In this document: positions 45,101 through 58,120 of the stretch, piece after piece
Position numbering within the stretch: position 1 is the first letter of the stretch
Layout of the letters: the number at the start of each line of letters is the position of its first letter
Origin: Laccaria trichodermophora
Taxonomy: Eukaryota; Basidiomycota; Agaricomycetes; Agaricales; Hydnangiaceae
Assembly: GCA_018417955.1 (NCBI GenBank)
Contig: JACTVC010000019.1
Coordinates: 558,001 to 622,000 of the forward strand
Direction of reading: 5' to 3'
DNA length: 64,000 nucleotides
Notes under the pieces: model-generated
The model's input: only the letters and a program-made list of their open reading frames with translations
Told to the model about the DNA's origin: nothing
Databases searched by the model: none
Made by a program: the position numbers and the translations under genes

Positions 45101-47305
45101 TTAAATATCAGAAATGTGATTATACCATCTGACTAGCCTTCTTTCTTATGCAGATATTGGTCAAAATGCATGACTATTTTCAAAAAGTGTCCAATTTTTT
45201 CAGTATTTTGTGTTTTTCTCAATAAGGAATGATTTGTATGACATTATTTTTATATATTTGTAAAGCTAAGCAAAGGGGCTACAATTCTTGTTAATAAAGC
45301 TAAGTGAGAGGCTGTGTTTCTGGTATCATGGGAAATTTGACCCAAAAAGAAAATTAGTGACAGTTTTATAGAGCATGCTGTTATATTTCTCAATGTGGTC
45401 ACAAAATGTGATTAGTTATTTTCTTTCCTGAGATATATGCAAAGACACCTATTTATTCATGTTTTTTTATATTTTTCTCAATAAGAAATCATCCTGGTCA
45501 TATGATTTCAGTACATTTAGAAATGTATGACAAGGGGCTATAATTCATGTACTGTGGGGAAAAGTTCCCAAATAAGGAATGTGGACATGCCCTAAACTTC
45601 CTAGGTACTTCAAAGCTTCTGGTAAACAATAGCAAACTTTCCCTTTTGAACTTGAACCACCATCATCTTGCTTTGCTGGCATCTTGTTCACTCCATTCTG
45701 AGTCAACCACTCATACTACTGCTACAATTCTTTTTGCTATGGCTTCTAGGCCTTCTCTGCTACACTTCTATGCCCTCTGTGCTCTCTTCCAAGACCTGGA
45801 ACATGCTCAGATCTGGAAATACTGGTGTTAGCTCTGAACTTGGTCATTTTTGGCCATGTAGGCCTATTTCTATATTTCTGTAGGTACTCTGCTAATCTTT
45901 CTATATTCTAGATCAACAAACTCCCTGTTCTCTGGCTATTCTGAGCCCAGAAGGTATGCAACTTGCCCTTTTTAGTGCATATTCTCAACTTTAATATATT
46001 TAACCCAGAAAACACATTATTGGCTTTCTGCCAGTTAAATCCTATGGATTTCTATGCCACCTCTTCCTTAAACTATGGTAAGACCTTAGCTTGATCATAT
46101 GTAACTCAGGACTGAGCAATCTTTTAGATCTTTTACACTGGGATCAAGGGAGTTTTGGCAACTACCTTGATTCCAGTAAGGTTGATTACAACCCTAGCCC
46201 TTGGGCACCCTCTATAGTGATTGATCTCAATCTGAGCCCTTTGGCAGCCAACCATTTGGTTGAGCCTCTTCCATTCAACATGGTTGAGAGAAAAATACAT
46301 AAATTATATACTCATCCATTTGTGGTTGAGAGGCAAGGCCTTTTGGCACTCTATACTCATCCATTTATGGTTGAGAGGCATGGCCTTTTGGCATTCAATA
46401 CTCTTCCATTCATGGTTGAGAGGCACAATAAATATGCTCTTCCATTTATGGTTGAGAGAAAAAGGCACAATATATATGCTCTTCCATTTATGATTGAGGG
46501 AACAGACATAGCTTACCCAAATATGAGATATAATGATATATATAGGCATACATCAGGAGTATCACCCTTACACTGGAATGCACAAAGCTCATGGTCAGAA
46601 ACTTTGATTTTGAAAAATGATGGCTTTTCTACTTGTGTTGAACTTAGCCCTGAGCTATGTAAAAGTGACTACACATTTTCTGAATATTTAGATTGAAAAC
46701 TTCATAAGTTGTGGTTGCATCTAAGATCTTCTCCACTCTTGGAATTATATGTTAGAACTTTTTTGACTGTTCTCAGATTGTTTACCATCATTTCTCAGAG
46801 ATCTGGTTGCAGTAAAATGCCAGGAACTTGATTTGAAATTAGAGAAGAAATATATTGAGATCTCATGACTTTGCTACTCTTATGAAAAGAATTGGTGGAT
46901 GCTCTACTATATTAAACTTTGCAAATTACATTGTGTATTTGATAATATTCCACCATGTCTCAGCTTTGCAGTATTTCAAGTTCTCAACAAAAATCACAAA
47001 AAATTTGTGTATCATGATACTTGCTTTATCTGTAGTATTCTTTTTGGAGCTGGAGCTTCCAGGGTTTAAACCAACACAGAGTTTCAATCCACAAAATGAC
47101 TTGGTAACTAAAAATGAAATACTGAGGGGTGGCCCTGCAGGTATATTCTCAGCTGAGAAGCTTTCTTCATTTGCTATAAATGAGGTGAATACATGAGGGA
47201 TGTATAAATATTCAGACTATGTACCTGAATCTGAAGTCCATACATTGAAGAGTATCAAAAGTCCAACTTTACTTTGTAAGATGCCCCTTAGAGCTCATTT
47301 CCCAC
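45101..47305. other. Helentron 5' non-coding region
   Basis: The first 400 bases are shared with the derivative near 52320-52640. From about 46260 to 46500 a minisatellite GGTTGAGAGGCA..TTTTGGCA repeats about seven times; the same motif is seen in reverse near 59000-59095. Frames open here are short, and I do not support a gene. Confidence 0.5.
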
Positions 47306-49335
47306 TTGAGCATTCCTAACTTAAAATTTATTGCTCAATGCCATAACATCAGACTTCATTCCAAGTCAAAAAGCTTAGAAATTCAGAGCATTATTGAAAG
47401 TCACAAGTGTAAATCATGTAAAGAATATGTAGAAATATTTGAATTTATAGATGAGAAAGACAAGACAGAAAAAAAGAAAGCTATAAATTTAAATAAGTCA
47501 AAAAAATACCAAGAAAAAAGTTCAGAGAAATATAAGGCCAGCCACTTGGAGGCAGTTAAAAAACACCAAGAGAAAAGCCCAGAGAAATATAAGGCCAGCC
47601 ACTTGGAAGCAGTCAAAAAACATCAAGAGAACAGCCCAGAGAAATATAAGGCTAACCATTTGGATGCAGTTAAAAAACATCAAGAGAAAAGCCCAGAAAA
47701 ATATAAGGCCAGCCACTTGGATGCAGTTAAAAAATACCAAGAGAAAAGCCCAGAGAAATACAAGGCCAGCAACTTGGAGGCAGTCAAAAAACACCAAGAA
47801 AAAAATGAAGAAAAATATAAAGTTTTAAACTTGGAAGCAGTAAAGAAATATCAAAATAAAAGCTTAAACCCAGAATTTCCTCCTTCAGCTCCTTCCCAAA
47901 AATTACTGCATCAGATATTTACAGATTTCTGTGAAGATATCAATCCAAATCAATTTGAGGAGTCTGGATGTGCAGTTTGTGGTCAGTTAACACCAAGTTC
48001 AACTCTCAAGAAGCTCTCAGAAATGAACTTGAACTTGGATATTCTGATTCAAGATGGTGTTACCCAAGTTGAAAGACAAAGTTCAAAGGATCCTCTCTCT
48101 GATATTGAAGGCCCAGTTCTGGACAGTGATTTGGACTCTATATGTAAGACTTGCTATAAAACTGTCTCACAAGGCAAGATGCCACTGCTAGCATTAGCAA
48201 ATGGCAAATGGATAGGAAAAGTTCCACCTCAATTATTAGACTTGTCATTTGCTGAACAACTTTTGGTGGCTAGAGTTCGTCATAACAGATGCCTAGTCAG
48301 AGTATCTTCAGGAATGCATAAAATGAGAGCCAATGCTATCTCTTTTTCTAATCCAACACCTAAGGTTTATGATATATTGCCTCCTCCATTAGAGGAAATG
48401 GATGAAGTTTTAGCTTTCATATATACTGGTCCTTGCAAACCTACAAAATCTGACTTTGAGAGAACTCCTCTTCTTGTAAGACATAAAAAGGTGGCTGCAG
48501 CTCTAGAGTGGCTTAAACTAAACCACTGTGACTATTTTGATCTGGAAATATCCTATAAAAATCTTAGAGAATATGCTGAGGATAATCCACCAGTTGTAGT
48601 GGATTATAGAGAGTCATCTTCAAACAAAGATCCAGAGTCTACAGCTATTAATGATATAGAAAAGGAAACTGGAACTGAAACTGGCCAGTGTCCATTTGTT
48701 CATGGATTGACTGGTGAAGAATATTCAACAAAAAGCTTGAAAGCACTCAAAGCCATTGCCCTTCAACATTTGACTTCAAATAAAAAGATATTAGCTGTGG
48801 GCCATGCACAAGAACCAGAGTCATTATACAATAATCCTCAGTTATTTCCTCAGATGTTTCCATGGCTTTTTCCATATGGCCTTGGAGGAATTGGAAACAC
48901 TTTCCAGAAGGGGCGTCTGTCTGAAATCAAACACAAAAGGCATCTTCTTATGTACCATGACAAGCACTTTCAAAAGGATTCTCACTTTGCATTAATTGCT
49001 TTTAATCATGAGCAAATCAAACAAAGTACATCTTCAGGATACCTGCTTGCTGAGACTCCAAAATTTGACAATATTTTAAAAAGACTTATGGATGTTGATG
49101 TTGAAGTTCTAAGTGACTTGATCTAAAGAATGGAAGATGGGGAGAGAGTAAAGCCTGATACTGATGAAGAATCCTTGTGTTTTCAGCTTATTAAAGACTT
49201 GGATCATGTTTCAGGAAGAGTTCAAGGCTCAACTACTACCAAAAAATATATGCACAATGAAATCTGGTCTCTCATCTCATTCATTGGAGCTCCATCTTGG
49301 TTTATCACATTCTCTCCAGCTGATAACATGCACCC
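47306..49335 (+). pseudogene. Helentron Rep-helicase, N-terminal segment
   Basis: ATG at 47306. Residues about 60-190 are a lysine-rich 19-residue repeat (KYKASHLEAVKKHQEKSPE, about six copies, 57-bp DNA unit), probably coiled-coil. Next come two cysteine pairs (CAVCGQLTP, CKTCYKTV) and a conserved region of fungal Helitron proteins (SFAEQLLVARVRHNRCLVRV). Then comes the Helitron N-terminal domain (LFPQMFPWLFPYGLGGIGN). An in-frame TAA at 49124-49126 separates VLSDLI from RMEDGERVKPD; the same frame continues to Rep motif I (WFITFSPADNMHP), where the solo LTR enters at 49336. Rep proteins nick and rejoin single-stranded DNA in rolling-circle transposition. The stop alone would disable this copy. 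Confidence 0.85.
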
Positions 49336-49654
49336 TGTGATATAGGATTGGAAGGGAATGCCCAGAGGCCATAGTCAAACAGTGGTATATAGCTAGATTT
49401 GGATATCTTACATAATATATTGATCTTTTGTCTTGAACCACCACCTTGTCAGCAGTCTTGCCATCCTCTTGCACTACATGTAGTGCTTTGTATAACTGTA
49501 CTTCCTACAGTATGCATAATCATGTTGGGCCAGCTGAGTATCTTGTAACTGCTCATTGCTCACTCATGGGTGTTGATCCCAGATCCACCCATTCTTGCCT
49601 CCTCCTTCCCTCTTGGCTTCAGCTATGCGAGAAGTTCAGAGTGAACGCTTCACA
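49336..49654. mobile_element. Solo LTR (319 bp), second copy
   Basis: TGTGATATAGG at the start and CGCTTCACA at the end, with a 5-bp duplication CACCC (49331-49335 and 49655-49659). Same length as and nearly identical to the copy at 19369-19687. It interrupts the codons following Rep motif I. Confidence 0.9.
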
Positions 49655-50040
49655 CACCCTATATCAGAGGTCTTTACCTTCCCCGGGTTATTCCGTATGG
49701 AATCCATATGGAATCCATGGAATCCATGGATAATTCCATATGGATTCCATGGAATCAATGTTGGCTGAGGACCCAGCCAATTTCTGATTCCATGGACATG
49801 ATGGATTCCATATGGAATGATCCTGGAATGGTCATGGAATGATTAATTCCATATGGACTCCATATGGATTCCATTGGATTCCATATGGAATGCAGGCATA
49901 TCCACATTTATTCCATGGAACAGTCCATATGGATTCCATGGAGCAGTTCATATGGATTCCATGGAAGGAATTAATGACCATTATACCATTAGAATACATA
50001 TAGATATAGTGTCCTTACTATATTTAAGTAAAAAATAAAT

Positions 50041-50125
50041 TTTGCACCTGAGAGAATTGAACCCACGACGTCGTGAATAGAAGCAGCACTGTAACCACCT
50101 GAGCCATACTGGCTTTGTTATAGGG
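50041..50125 (-). ncRNA. tRNA-like sequence, probable SINE head, inside the TIR element
   Basis: On the minus strand TGGCTCAGGTGG fits the Pol III A box (TRGYNNARNNGG), and GGTTCAATTC about 30 bases on fits the B box. A full cloverleaf does not form (acceptor and T stems do not pair), so it is not called as a tRNA gene. A T/A-rich stretch follows, as in tRNA-derived SINEs. Confidence 0.5.
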
Positions 50126-50269
50126 TAAACTAAAGGTCGATATATAGCGTCGTCGGTCACGTGGCGTCTCAAACGTGACAGCTATGGCTGTCGCGTTGCC
50201 ACGTCACTTCTTCCTTTCACCATCACCACCACCATCCGTCCCACCATCTCAAGCCACGATCGCCCGCGC

Positions 50270-50900
50270 CAACGACATCGACAACGCCGACGACAACAAC
50301 AACAACAACGTCGACAACGCTGACAACAACAACAACAACGACGCTGGCGACAACAACAACAACAAAGCCGACGACGACCAGGGATGGGTGGGAACGAAGG
50401 CGAGCGGAAGGCCAGGTAAGCCAGCAGCGTGGCAACCAGATGACGGACGACGACATTCGTCGTCGTCCGTCATTTTATTCCACCCACGAACAAACCACCC
50501 CATCCACCCATTGACCTTGCTGACCCCAAAGCACAGGTGCCACGTCGTGACATGGCAGATGCACTACCACGAACGGCGCACCACCACACCACACCGACGT
50601 CAACAACCGCCCACGGACGTCAACAACCGCCCATGCAGACAACACGACCACCCACGCAGACAACACGACCGCCCACGCAGACGACATGAAGACGACGCGA
50701 CGACACGAAGACGACGCGACGACACGAAGACGATGCAACGACACCACGACGACATGACGACACGAAGACGACACGACCGCCCACGCAGACGACACGAACA
50801 CAACGCAACGACACGAACACAACACGACCGCCCACGAACACAACGCGACCGCCCACGAACACAATGCGACCACCCACGACACGACCGCCCAACGGCAACC
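50270..50900. repeat. (AAC/GAC)n microsatellite block
   Basis: AACAACAACAACG, GACGACGACC and CGACACGAAGACGACG make up most of these 630 bases. Long open frames here on both strands are produced by the composition. Confidence 0.85.
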
Positions 50901-51637
50901 GAGCCACCCCTCCATCTGTTGCTCCCCCTCCCTCTGTTGCTACCCCTCCCTCTGTTGCTACCCCTCCCTCTGTTGCTCTCCCCCCATTTCTCCCCCCCTT
51001 CATCACTCCCCCTCCCATTTCTCCCCCCCTTCATCACTCCCCCTCCCATTTCTCCCCTTCCATCCATTCCCACCCCTCCCTTCATCACTCCCTCTCTCCT
51101 CCATCACTCCCTACACCCTCCCCCCTCCATCACTTCCCCTGTCTTCCTCCTCCCTTAAATATTGAAAGTAGTAAAAATAAATTGTGTAGTCTATTCAATA
51201 CATTTCAATTTTTCCTGCTCAGCTATGACCATGGAGTAAAGAAACCATGATTCCATAATGTGGACTTAGGAATTATTCCATAAAGTCATTCCATGTGGAT
51301 TCCATATGGAGTCCATATGGATTCCACCCTAAAAATGGTATAGGACATATGGAATAAAGTATGGAATCCATGTGGAAAAAGCATGGAATCCATCCACCAA
51401 AAGTATGGAATCCATCCCCCCTTCCATGGAATCCATCCCCCCTTTCCATGGAATCCATCCCCCTTTCCATGGAATCCATCCACCAAAAGTATGGAATCCA
51501 TCCCCCCTTCCATGGAATCCATCCACCAAAAGTATGGAATCCATCCCCCCTTTCCATGGATTCCATCTGGAATTTCTGCAGTCCACCCCCCATTCCATGG
51601 ATTCCACATGGAATAACCCGGGGAGGGTAAAGTATTG

Positions 51638-51769
51638 CCTATATCATTATACTTTGCTGATACTAAGGAAAGATTTAGTCCATTGTTAAGAGAATATGAT
51701 GAAAGATACAAATTAATTGCAAATAATCCTGTAGCTGGTGCTAGATTTTTCCACTTCATAACTGAGATG
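51638..51769 (+). pseudogene. Helentron Rep-helicase, middle segment
   Basis: The frame reads PISLYFADTKERFSPLLREY and then NNPVAGARFFHFITEM, the stretch between Rep motifs I and II in Helitron proteins. It ends where the derivative element enters at 51770; joining base 51769 to base 52936 reads ITEM-FIKHVLG without a break. Confidence 0.85.
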
Positions 51770-52935
51770 TTATGAGTCCTTACAAGTTTACAAGTAAGAC
51801 TCATTCTTTATCAACTGAGGACTTAGGCAAATTTTTCATTCATTCATTGATTCACCTTTCATCACTGTGGGAATCTTTTCCCTTAAACAGAAAAGCAGCC
51901 ATAAAATCAGAAGAAATGGCAAGAAAAATGGCAAAAAATACATAAAAAATCAGAATATTGCTTAGTAAGGTAGGGAGGCTGTGTTCAGGGTTCAGGGTCA
52001 ATATCTAAATATAGAAACCACCTAAAAGTTGCCAGAAAATCAGAAAAAAATACCCAAAAAATTAAGAGGCATCTTCTCTGTCACCATGGTGTTGAAGGGG
52101 CTGTGTTCAGGCTTCAGGGTCCATATCTAAATATAGAACAAAGTAAGAAAAATGGCTAGCAAATCAGAAAAAAATGAGTGAAAATCAAAATGATACTTTT
52201 TTGTTGCCATGATGTATGAGGGGCTGTGTCCAGTGTTCAGGTCCATATCCAAATATAGAAAATTAAGACAACTATGTGAAAATATTATCATATTATGCAA
52301 TGTGACTATATATATCATCAGACCAGCCTTCTTGCTCATTGAGATATTGGTCAAAAATGCATGACAATTTCCAAAAAGTGTCCAATTTTTTCAGTATTTT
52401 GTGTTTTTCTCAATGAGGAATGGTCTGCATGACATTATTTATATATATGTGTAAAGGTAAGGAAAGGGGCTACAATTTTTGTTAGTGGAGCTAAGTCAGA
52501 GGCTGTGTTTCTGATACTGTGGGAATGTTAACCCAAAAAGGAAATTCATCACAGATATATAGAGCATGCTATTATAGGTCACAAAATATAACTAACTATC
52601 CTCTTTCCTGAGATATATGCAAACAGAACTGTGGGAATATTTAACCATAAACAGAAGAATAGTTATAAAATTGGGAAAAATTGCCATAAAATCAAAAAAA
52701 AAAAAAAGAAAAAGGAAAAATGAGAATAGTACACATTGTTGCTATGATGTTGATGGCTAGGCTCAGGGCTCAGGGTCCATTTGCAAATATAGAACAAAAC
52801 TCAGAAAATCATAAAGTGATTACATGTCATTGCAGCTGATGGAATGTCAGGAGGGTGGTCACATGACCAATTTCCTTTTAGAGTCCACAGAAGGACTCAT
52901 ACATGCCATGCAAAGCACTGGCCCACACTCACAAG
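51770..52935 (+). mobile_element. A-type non-autonomous Helentron derivative (1166 bp) nested in the rep gene
   Basis: It starts TTATGAGTCCTTACAAGTTT and ends GCCATGCAAAGCACTGGC plus CCACACTCACAAG; the next base is T. It keeps about 1 kb of the parent's 5' region (compare 44450-45500) and its 3' terminus but lacks the coding region. The interrupted gene shows no duplicated base at the site. It is a deletion derivative of the element into which it is inserted. Confidence 0.9.
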
Positions 52936-55900
52936 TTCATCAAGCATGTTCTTGGTGTGGGTGAAAAACATAGAGGACTGTATGGAGATACAGAGGCATT
53001 TTATGCAACAGTGGAACAACAGGGAAGATTGACATTACATTTGCATATGCTACTTTGGATCAAAGGAGCTTTAACTCCTCAGGAAATCAGAGATAAAATC
53101 ATGGATCCTTTTTCAGACTTTCAAAAGAAAATAGTTGAATGTTTGGAGGCTGTCCATATTGGTGAATTTATGACAGGGTCAATGGATAAGGTGAAGCACC
53201 AGGTAGATATAGAGAAAAATCAAAACAAGGATTATAAGGATCCAACACAGACTTTACCTGAAGCACCTCCTCCATTTTGTGACTGCAATAATTGTGAAAA
53301 ATGTGAAAATCTTAGCACCTGGTGGCAAGAATATGAAAAGACAGTAGATGATCTGATTTTGAGGTCTAATGTACATGATTGTGGAAGGAACAGATCAGCT
53401 AGTGAAAAAGCTGCAAAGAGGGATAGACCTACATGTATGAATAAACAGGGAAAATGTAAAGCTAGATTTCCCAGACCATTATATGATCAGACAGAGGTGG
53501 ATTCAAACACTGGGGCATTGAATGTCAAGAAAGGAGAGGAATGGATTAATACACTATCTCCTCCAGTCACTTATCTACTTAGATGTAACTCAGATGTAAC
53601 AAGCCTCCTATCTGGAACAGCTATCAAAGCTATAGTGGCATATATCTCAGATTATGTGACTAAGCCTGGGTTAAAAACTTATGCAATATTTGATGCTATT
53701 AGGAGTGTATATGACAGAAACTCTGAAATGTTGGGAGGGTCTTTAGAAAGAAAAGAAAAGGCAAGAAAAATTGTAACACAGGCTAGCAACTGTTTAACAG
53801 CTAGAATGGAGATTGGAGGTCCTATGGCTGCTCTATATCTCTTGGGAAATCCTGATCATTATACCAGTCACAAATTTGTAGTGGTCTACTGGAAAAACTT
53901 TGTGAGGGAAGCTCTAAAACCCTTCAGATCAGAGGAAGACTTGGAAAAGGAGATACCTGAAAAACTTGTACTTCAAAAAGGCAAAGGTGAATATGTGGGC
54001 TTTTCATCGGTTCATGATTACATCTATAGACCAATAATATATGAAGATAAGACACTATATGAATGGGTTCAAATGTCTTCCAGATGCAAAGTAGTCAATA
54101 GCTCCCAAGATCATGATGAAATCACAGATTCAGATGATGAACTTGACTTGTTAGAAAGAATTGAGCAAGTCAGTACTGAAGTACTACCACAACTAGTTGA
54201 TGATTTTGATGATTCTGATTCTGATGGAGATGAGCTTAATATAAATAAACACTCAACTAGTATTGAAGCTGATGATAGTGATGATGAACTTGTCAGTGAA
54301 AACAGAATAACCTACCCATTTCTTAGAGACCATCCTCTCTATAACACACATCAAGCTCAATTTAATGAGAAAAAAAGTAATGTTGTCCCCAACTTTGTTG
54401 GAGGCTCACTGCCAAGATGTGACAGAGGAGACAGAGAGTATTATTGTGCTACCATGCTTGCTTTATTCAAGCCTTGGAGAACTGGTCATGATCTGAAATC
54501 TGAGGAAGACACTTGGGATGAAACCTTCAATGACTATGAATTCACAGTGCAACAGAGGCAATATATACAGAACTTTAATATTAGATATGAGTGTAATGAT
54601 GCTAGAGATGATTTTTCTACTCAACAAAAAAAGGGAGATTCAGAAGGAATATTTCCCCAGTGGATGTCAAATGAGACAATGTTGGATCTTGATGAATTGA
54701 ATGCATATGATGGTGCTCACTTTGGGGATGCACAGTATGATGAAAATGATGAAGAGAATATTCCAAATAAATATACAGCACTTGGAAAATATGGAAGAGC
54801 AAACCAAGAGCAAATGAATGCTACAAAAATTGCAATAAAAGAAGCTGGCTGGATGGATGAATCTCCAAATGGAATAAGTGAAGTTGACAAGAAACCAATC
54901 CAACCTGATATATTACAGTCTAGTTCCAAATGGAAAGCTTCAGTTGATCAAAAAAGACAGGAGGAGTTGGCTCAAAGAAATAAAAATATCCCAGCTCAGA
55001 AAAATATAAAAAACCAACAGCTAGACATCAATGAAAATGATGTAAAAATTGTTGACCAATCATATCTTAGAAAAGACTTCAAAGCCAAAGAAAAATCAGC
55101 ACAAAGGATGATTGATAAAGTTTTTAAAAATTATTCCCTTAACAGAGAGCAAGAAAGAGCCTTTAGAATTGTTGCAAATCATGCAGTTCAACCTCAGACT
55201 GAACAATTAAAAATGTATCTGGGTGGCATGGGTGGTACTGGAAAATCACAAGTCTTCAAAGCCCTCATTTATTTTTTTCAACAGAGAAATGAGTCTCATA
55301 GATTTATTGTGCTTGGACAAACAGGATCATCAGCTGCTCTTCTGAATGGATCAACTTATCATTCATTTTTGGGTGTGCCAATGAGTGGAATGGGTATCAG
55401 AAATGAGGCTACAAGCATTGCTCAAGTCAGAGCCAGACTAGATGGAGTTGACTATATATTCTTAGATGAGGTATCAATGCTCTCATGCCATGACATGTAT
55501 AAAATTGCTTCACAGTTAGCCAAAGCACTCAATAATTTTGATAAGCCATATGGTGGAATTAACATGATATTTGCTGGTGATTTTGCCCAACTGCCTCCTG
55601 TTGGTGGTCAATCTCTATACAGTCACTCAGTTGGAACACAAGTCCATTCAGGCTTAAAGCCAGGTGGCCAAGAAGCTGCTGTAGGAAAAGCTCTCTGGCA
55701 TCAGGTAACAACTGTAGTGATACTTAGAGAGAATATGAGGCAGAAAACTCAGACTCCCCAAGATGCATCACTGAGAAAAGCATTGGTGAATATGAGATAT
55801 GGAAATTGTACTGCTGAGGACATTAAATTTTTGAGAACTCTTCAAGCCAGTAAAAAACCAGGAAGACCTAACATTGCTTCAAAGGAATTTAGAAATGTGG

Positions 55901-57828
55901 CAATTATATGTGGAAGACACACACAAAAAGATCAAATTAATCAAATGGGGTGTGAAAGATTTGCTGAGGAGACAGGCCAAAAATTGACCCATTTTTACTC
56001 TGTAGATAAGTGGGGAAAGGATGCTGATCCAGCTAATAAAACAAAGTGGGGAAAATCAAAGGCTGCTTCAAAATCAAAGCACAAATCAAATGAAATTGAC
56101 TTTGATGATCAACATCAAATCTGGAATGTCAGACATGGATCAACTGAACACTTTGCTGGAAAGCTTTCACTCTGCCTTGGAATGCCTGTGATGATCAGAA
56201 ATAATGATGCAACTGAGCTGTGCATAACAAAAGGTCAAGAAGGATTTGTAGTTGGATGGCAGGCAAAGAAAGGTCCACATGGAAAGAGAATACTGGACAC
56301 TCTATTTGTAAAATTAGATAAGCCTTCAAAAACTATCAAAATACCTGGGCTTCCAGAAAATGTGGTACCTTTAGTCAAGGGAACTAAAACTATTACATGT
56401 ACATTCCCCAGTGACCTGAAGGAGTCTATAGAAAGACAACAAGTTTGGGTTCTACCTAATTTTGCAATGACAGATTATGCAGCTCAAGGAAAAACTAGAC
56501 CATACAATGTTGTCCATCTCAACAGCTGCCATACTCATATGTCTTACTACACTTGCCTCTCCAGAAGTTCAAGTGCAGCTGGAACTATCATTCTACAAGG
56601 CCTTGAGCCCAGCATTGTTACTAGAGGATGTGCAAAATATCTTAGGCAGGAACTCAGAGAACAAGAACTTCTAGATGAAATTACCAGGCTTAGATATGAA
56701 GGGTTACTTCCTCCTTGTGTTGTAGGATACACACACAATTCATTAATCAGAAATTTTCAAAACTGGAAAGGTACAGCATATGTTCCAGAGAAAACAGATG
56801 CATCTTTGAGGTGGAGTGAAAGTGATCCAATGGATATACTATCTGTGGTTACAGACAGTCCATGGCAGATAATTAAGAGAGGCAAAGATAAGAAAGCAGA
56901 GCAACCCAAGAAAGCCTCAACATTTGTACCAGCTAAGGGATCAGTTGCAGTCAAGCATCAGCTGGATGATGATGATGAGATTAATATAAAGAAAAAGAGT
57001 AAAAAAATACTGAAGCCTAAGTCTAGCATCAAGTTGGGACTTCAATGGGATGGTATAAATTACAGTTGTGCATATGATAGCTTGTTTGTGATTTTATATC
57101 ATATTTGGAACATAGATCCTCTGAGGTGGACTACAAATTTTACAGAGATCAACCAAGATTATTTAGGTGCATTGGCAGCTGGTTTCAACAAGGTGCTTGA
57201 AGGAACACTTACTTTAGAAAATGTAAGAGATGAACTTAGACATGATCTTCATAATTTAGATCCTATCAAATTTCCTATGGGCAAAACAGGAGCTAGTGTT
57301 GGACAACTTACATTTGAAATGCTTAAGTATGAAAAAAATAATGCAGTGGCTGAAATAATATGTTCAGACTGTGGAAATGCATATGAAGTAGATGATACAC
57401 TGGGATATGTTCTACATGCATCTGACCCTATACCAGCATCAGCTTCAAAATGGATAGGATCAATTCAGAAGCCATCTACAGAAATATGTGGGGGTTGCTC
57501 AGGTGAAATGATTGAGCATGTATCCTATGCAGAGGTTCCAAAGATTATCATCCTGGAGTACCCATACTATAATACTGATACTAGTCACAAGGTAAAGTTT
57601 GAAGTAAATGGAGAAGAAGTCTTACTGAGCCTGAGAGGGATCATATACCATGGGGATAATCATTTCACCTCTAGAGTTTTTTCATATGAAGGTAAAGTTT
57701 GGTTCCATGATGGGATAACCACCAAAAATAAGTGTATAGAAGATGGGCAGATAGATGATAAAAGCAATAATGATCTTAGATACTATCAAGATCAGGAACT
57801 TGTTTTAGCTGTATATTCTCAACTTTAA
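52936..57828 (+). pseudogene. Helentron Rep-helicase, C-terminal segment with USP-like protease domain
   Basis: Residues are counted from the ATG at 52903, which lies in the derivative; genuine sequence starts at FIKHVLG (52936). Rep motif II is TLHLHMLLW (HxH, 46-48). The two-tyrosine motif is AYISDYVTK (Y247, Y251). A long acidic linker leads to an SF1/Pif1-like helicase: Walker A GGMGGTGKS (774-782), Walker B LDEVSML (854-860), FAGDFAQLPPV. After a basic stretch (KKKSKKILKPK) comes a C-terminal domain with YSCAYDSLFVIL (Cys1389), CSDC and CGGC zinc-ribbon pairs, GDNHFTSRV (His1587) and VWFHDGI (Asp1603), in the order of ubiquitin-specific proteases. The 4.9-kb frame is open to its stop. 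Protease activity is inferred from motifs only. Confidence 0.85.
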
Positions 57829-58120
57829 ATTAGAACTTTGTCTTGATAAATTTAACATTAAAATAGAATTCTAAATTAATATCTTTATAACATTGAATGC
57901 AAGCCACATTGATTTGAAGCAAATGATTATAAAGAATTGTAAATAAATGTCAAATGATTTTACAATTTTTTAGACATTGTTACTGTAACATTATTTACAA
58001 TCTCTTCACACTAATTTGGTTTAAGTTAATGTGGCTTGCATCCATTATTAATGAAAATGTTAAAATATGCCTTTTAAAAAAAAACTTACTCTACATATTT
58101 TTGAGCATTGGAGGTCCATG
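57829..58120. other. Helentron 3' untranslated region with inverted repeat
   Basis: ATGCAAGCCACATT (about 57896) and AATGTGGCTTGCAT (about 58028) are exact complements some 120 bases apart, enclosing A/T-rich sequence just after the rep stop codon. It could act in 3' end formation. No other feature is seen. Confidence 0.5.

Larger units (their letters stand above)
49667..51637. mobile_element. TIR element (1971 bp) with microsatellite core, family member 2
   Basis: It starts GAGGTCTTTACCTTCCCCGG and ends CCGGGGAGGGTAAAGTATTG. CCTATATCA flanks it on both sides (49658-49666 and 51638-51646), giving a 9-bp duplication, or 8 bp plus one extra base. Subterminal arrays are ATTCCATATGGAATCC palindromes. 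The core is a (GAC/AAC)n block, a CCCCTCCCTCTGTTGCTA pyrimidine block and an AAGTAGTAAAAATAAATTG segment. Layout and ends match 32709-34385. Removing it joins HP-ISLYFADTK in frame. Confidence 0.8.

Noticed and set aside
46091..46696. A 201-residue frame with repeated HPFMVERHG
   Set aside because: The repeat is a minisatellite also seen in reverse at about 59000-59095 outside any frame; no family is recognised.
50041..50125. A functional tRNA gene on the minus strand
   Set aside because: Pol III boxes are present but the acceptor and T stems do not pair, and it lies in a transposon.
50175..51158. A 327-residue open frame rich in Asn/Asp, His/Arg and Pro
   Set aside because: Composition follows the (AAC/GAC)n and C-rich repeats of the TIR element, and opposite-strand frames are open too.
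52903..52935. ATG at 52903 as the true start of the Rep-helicase protein
   Set aside because: The first 11 codons lie in the terminal repeat of the nested derivative; conserved Rep sequence before it lies at 51638-51769 and earlier.
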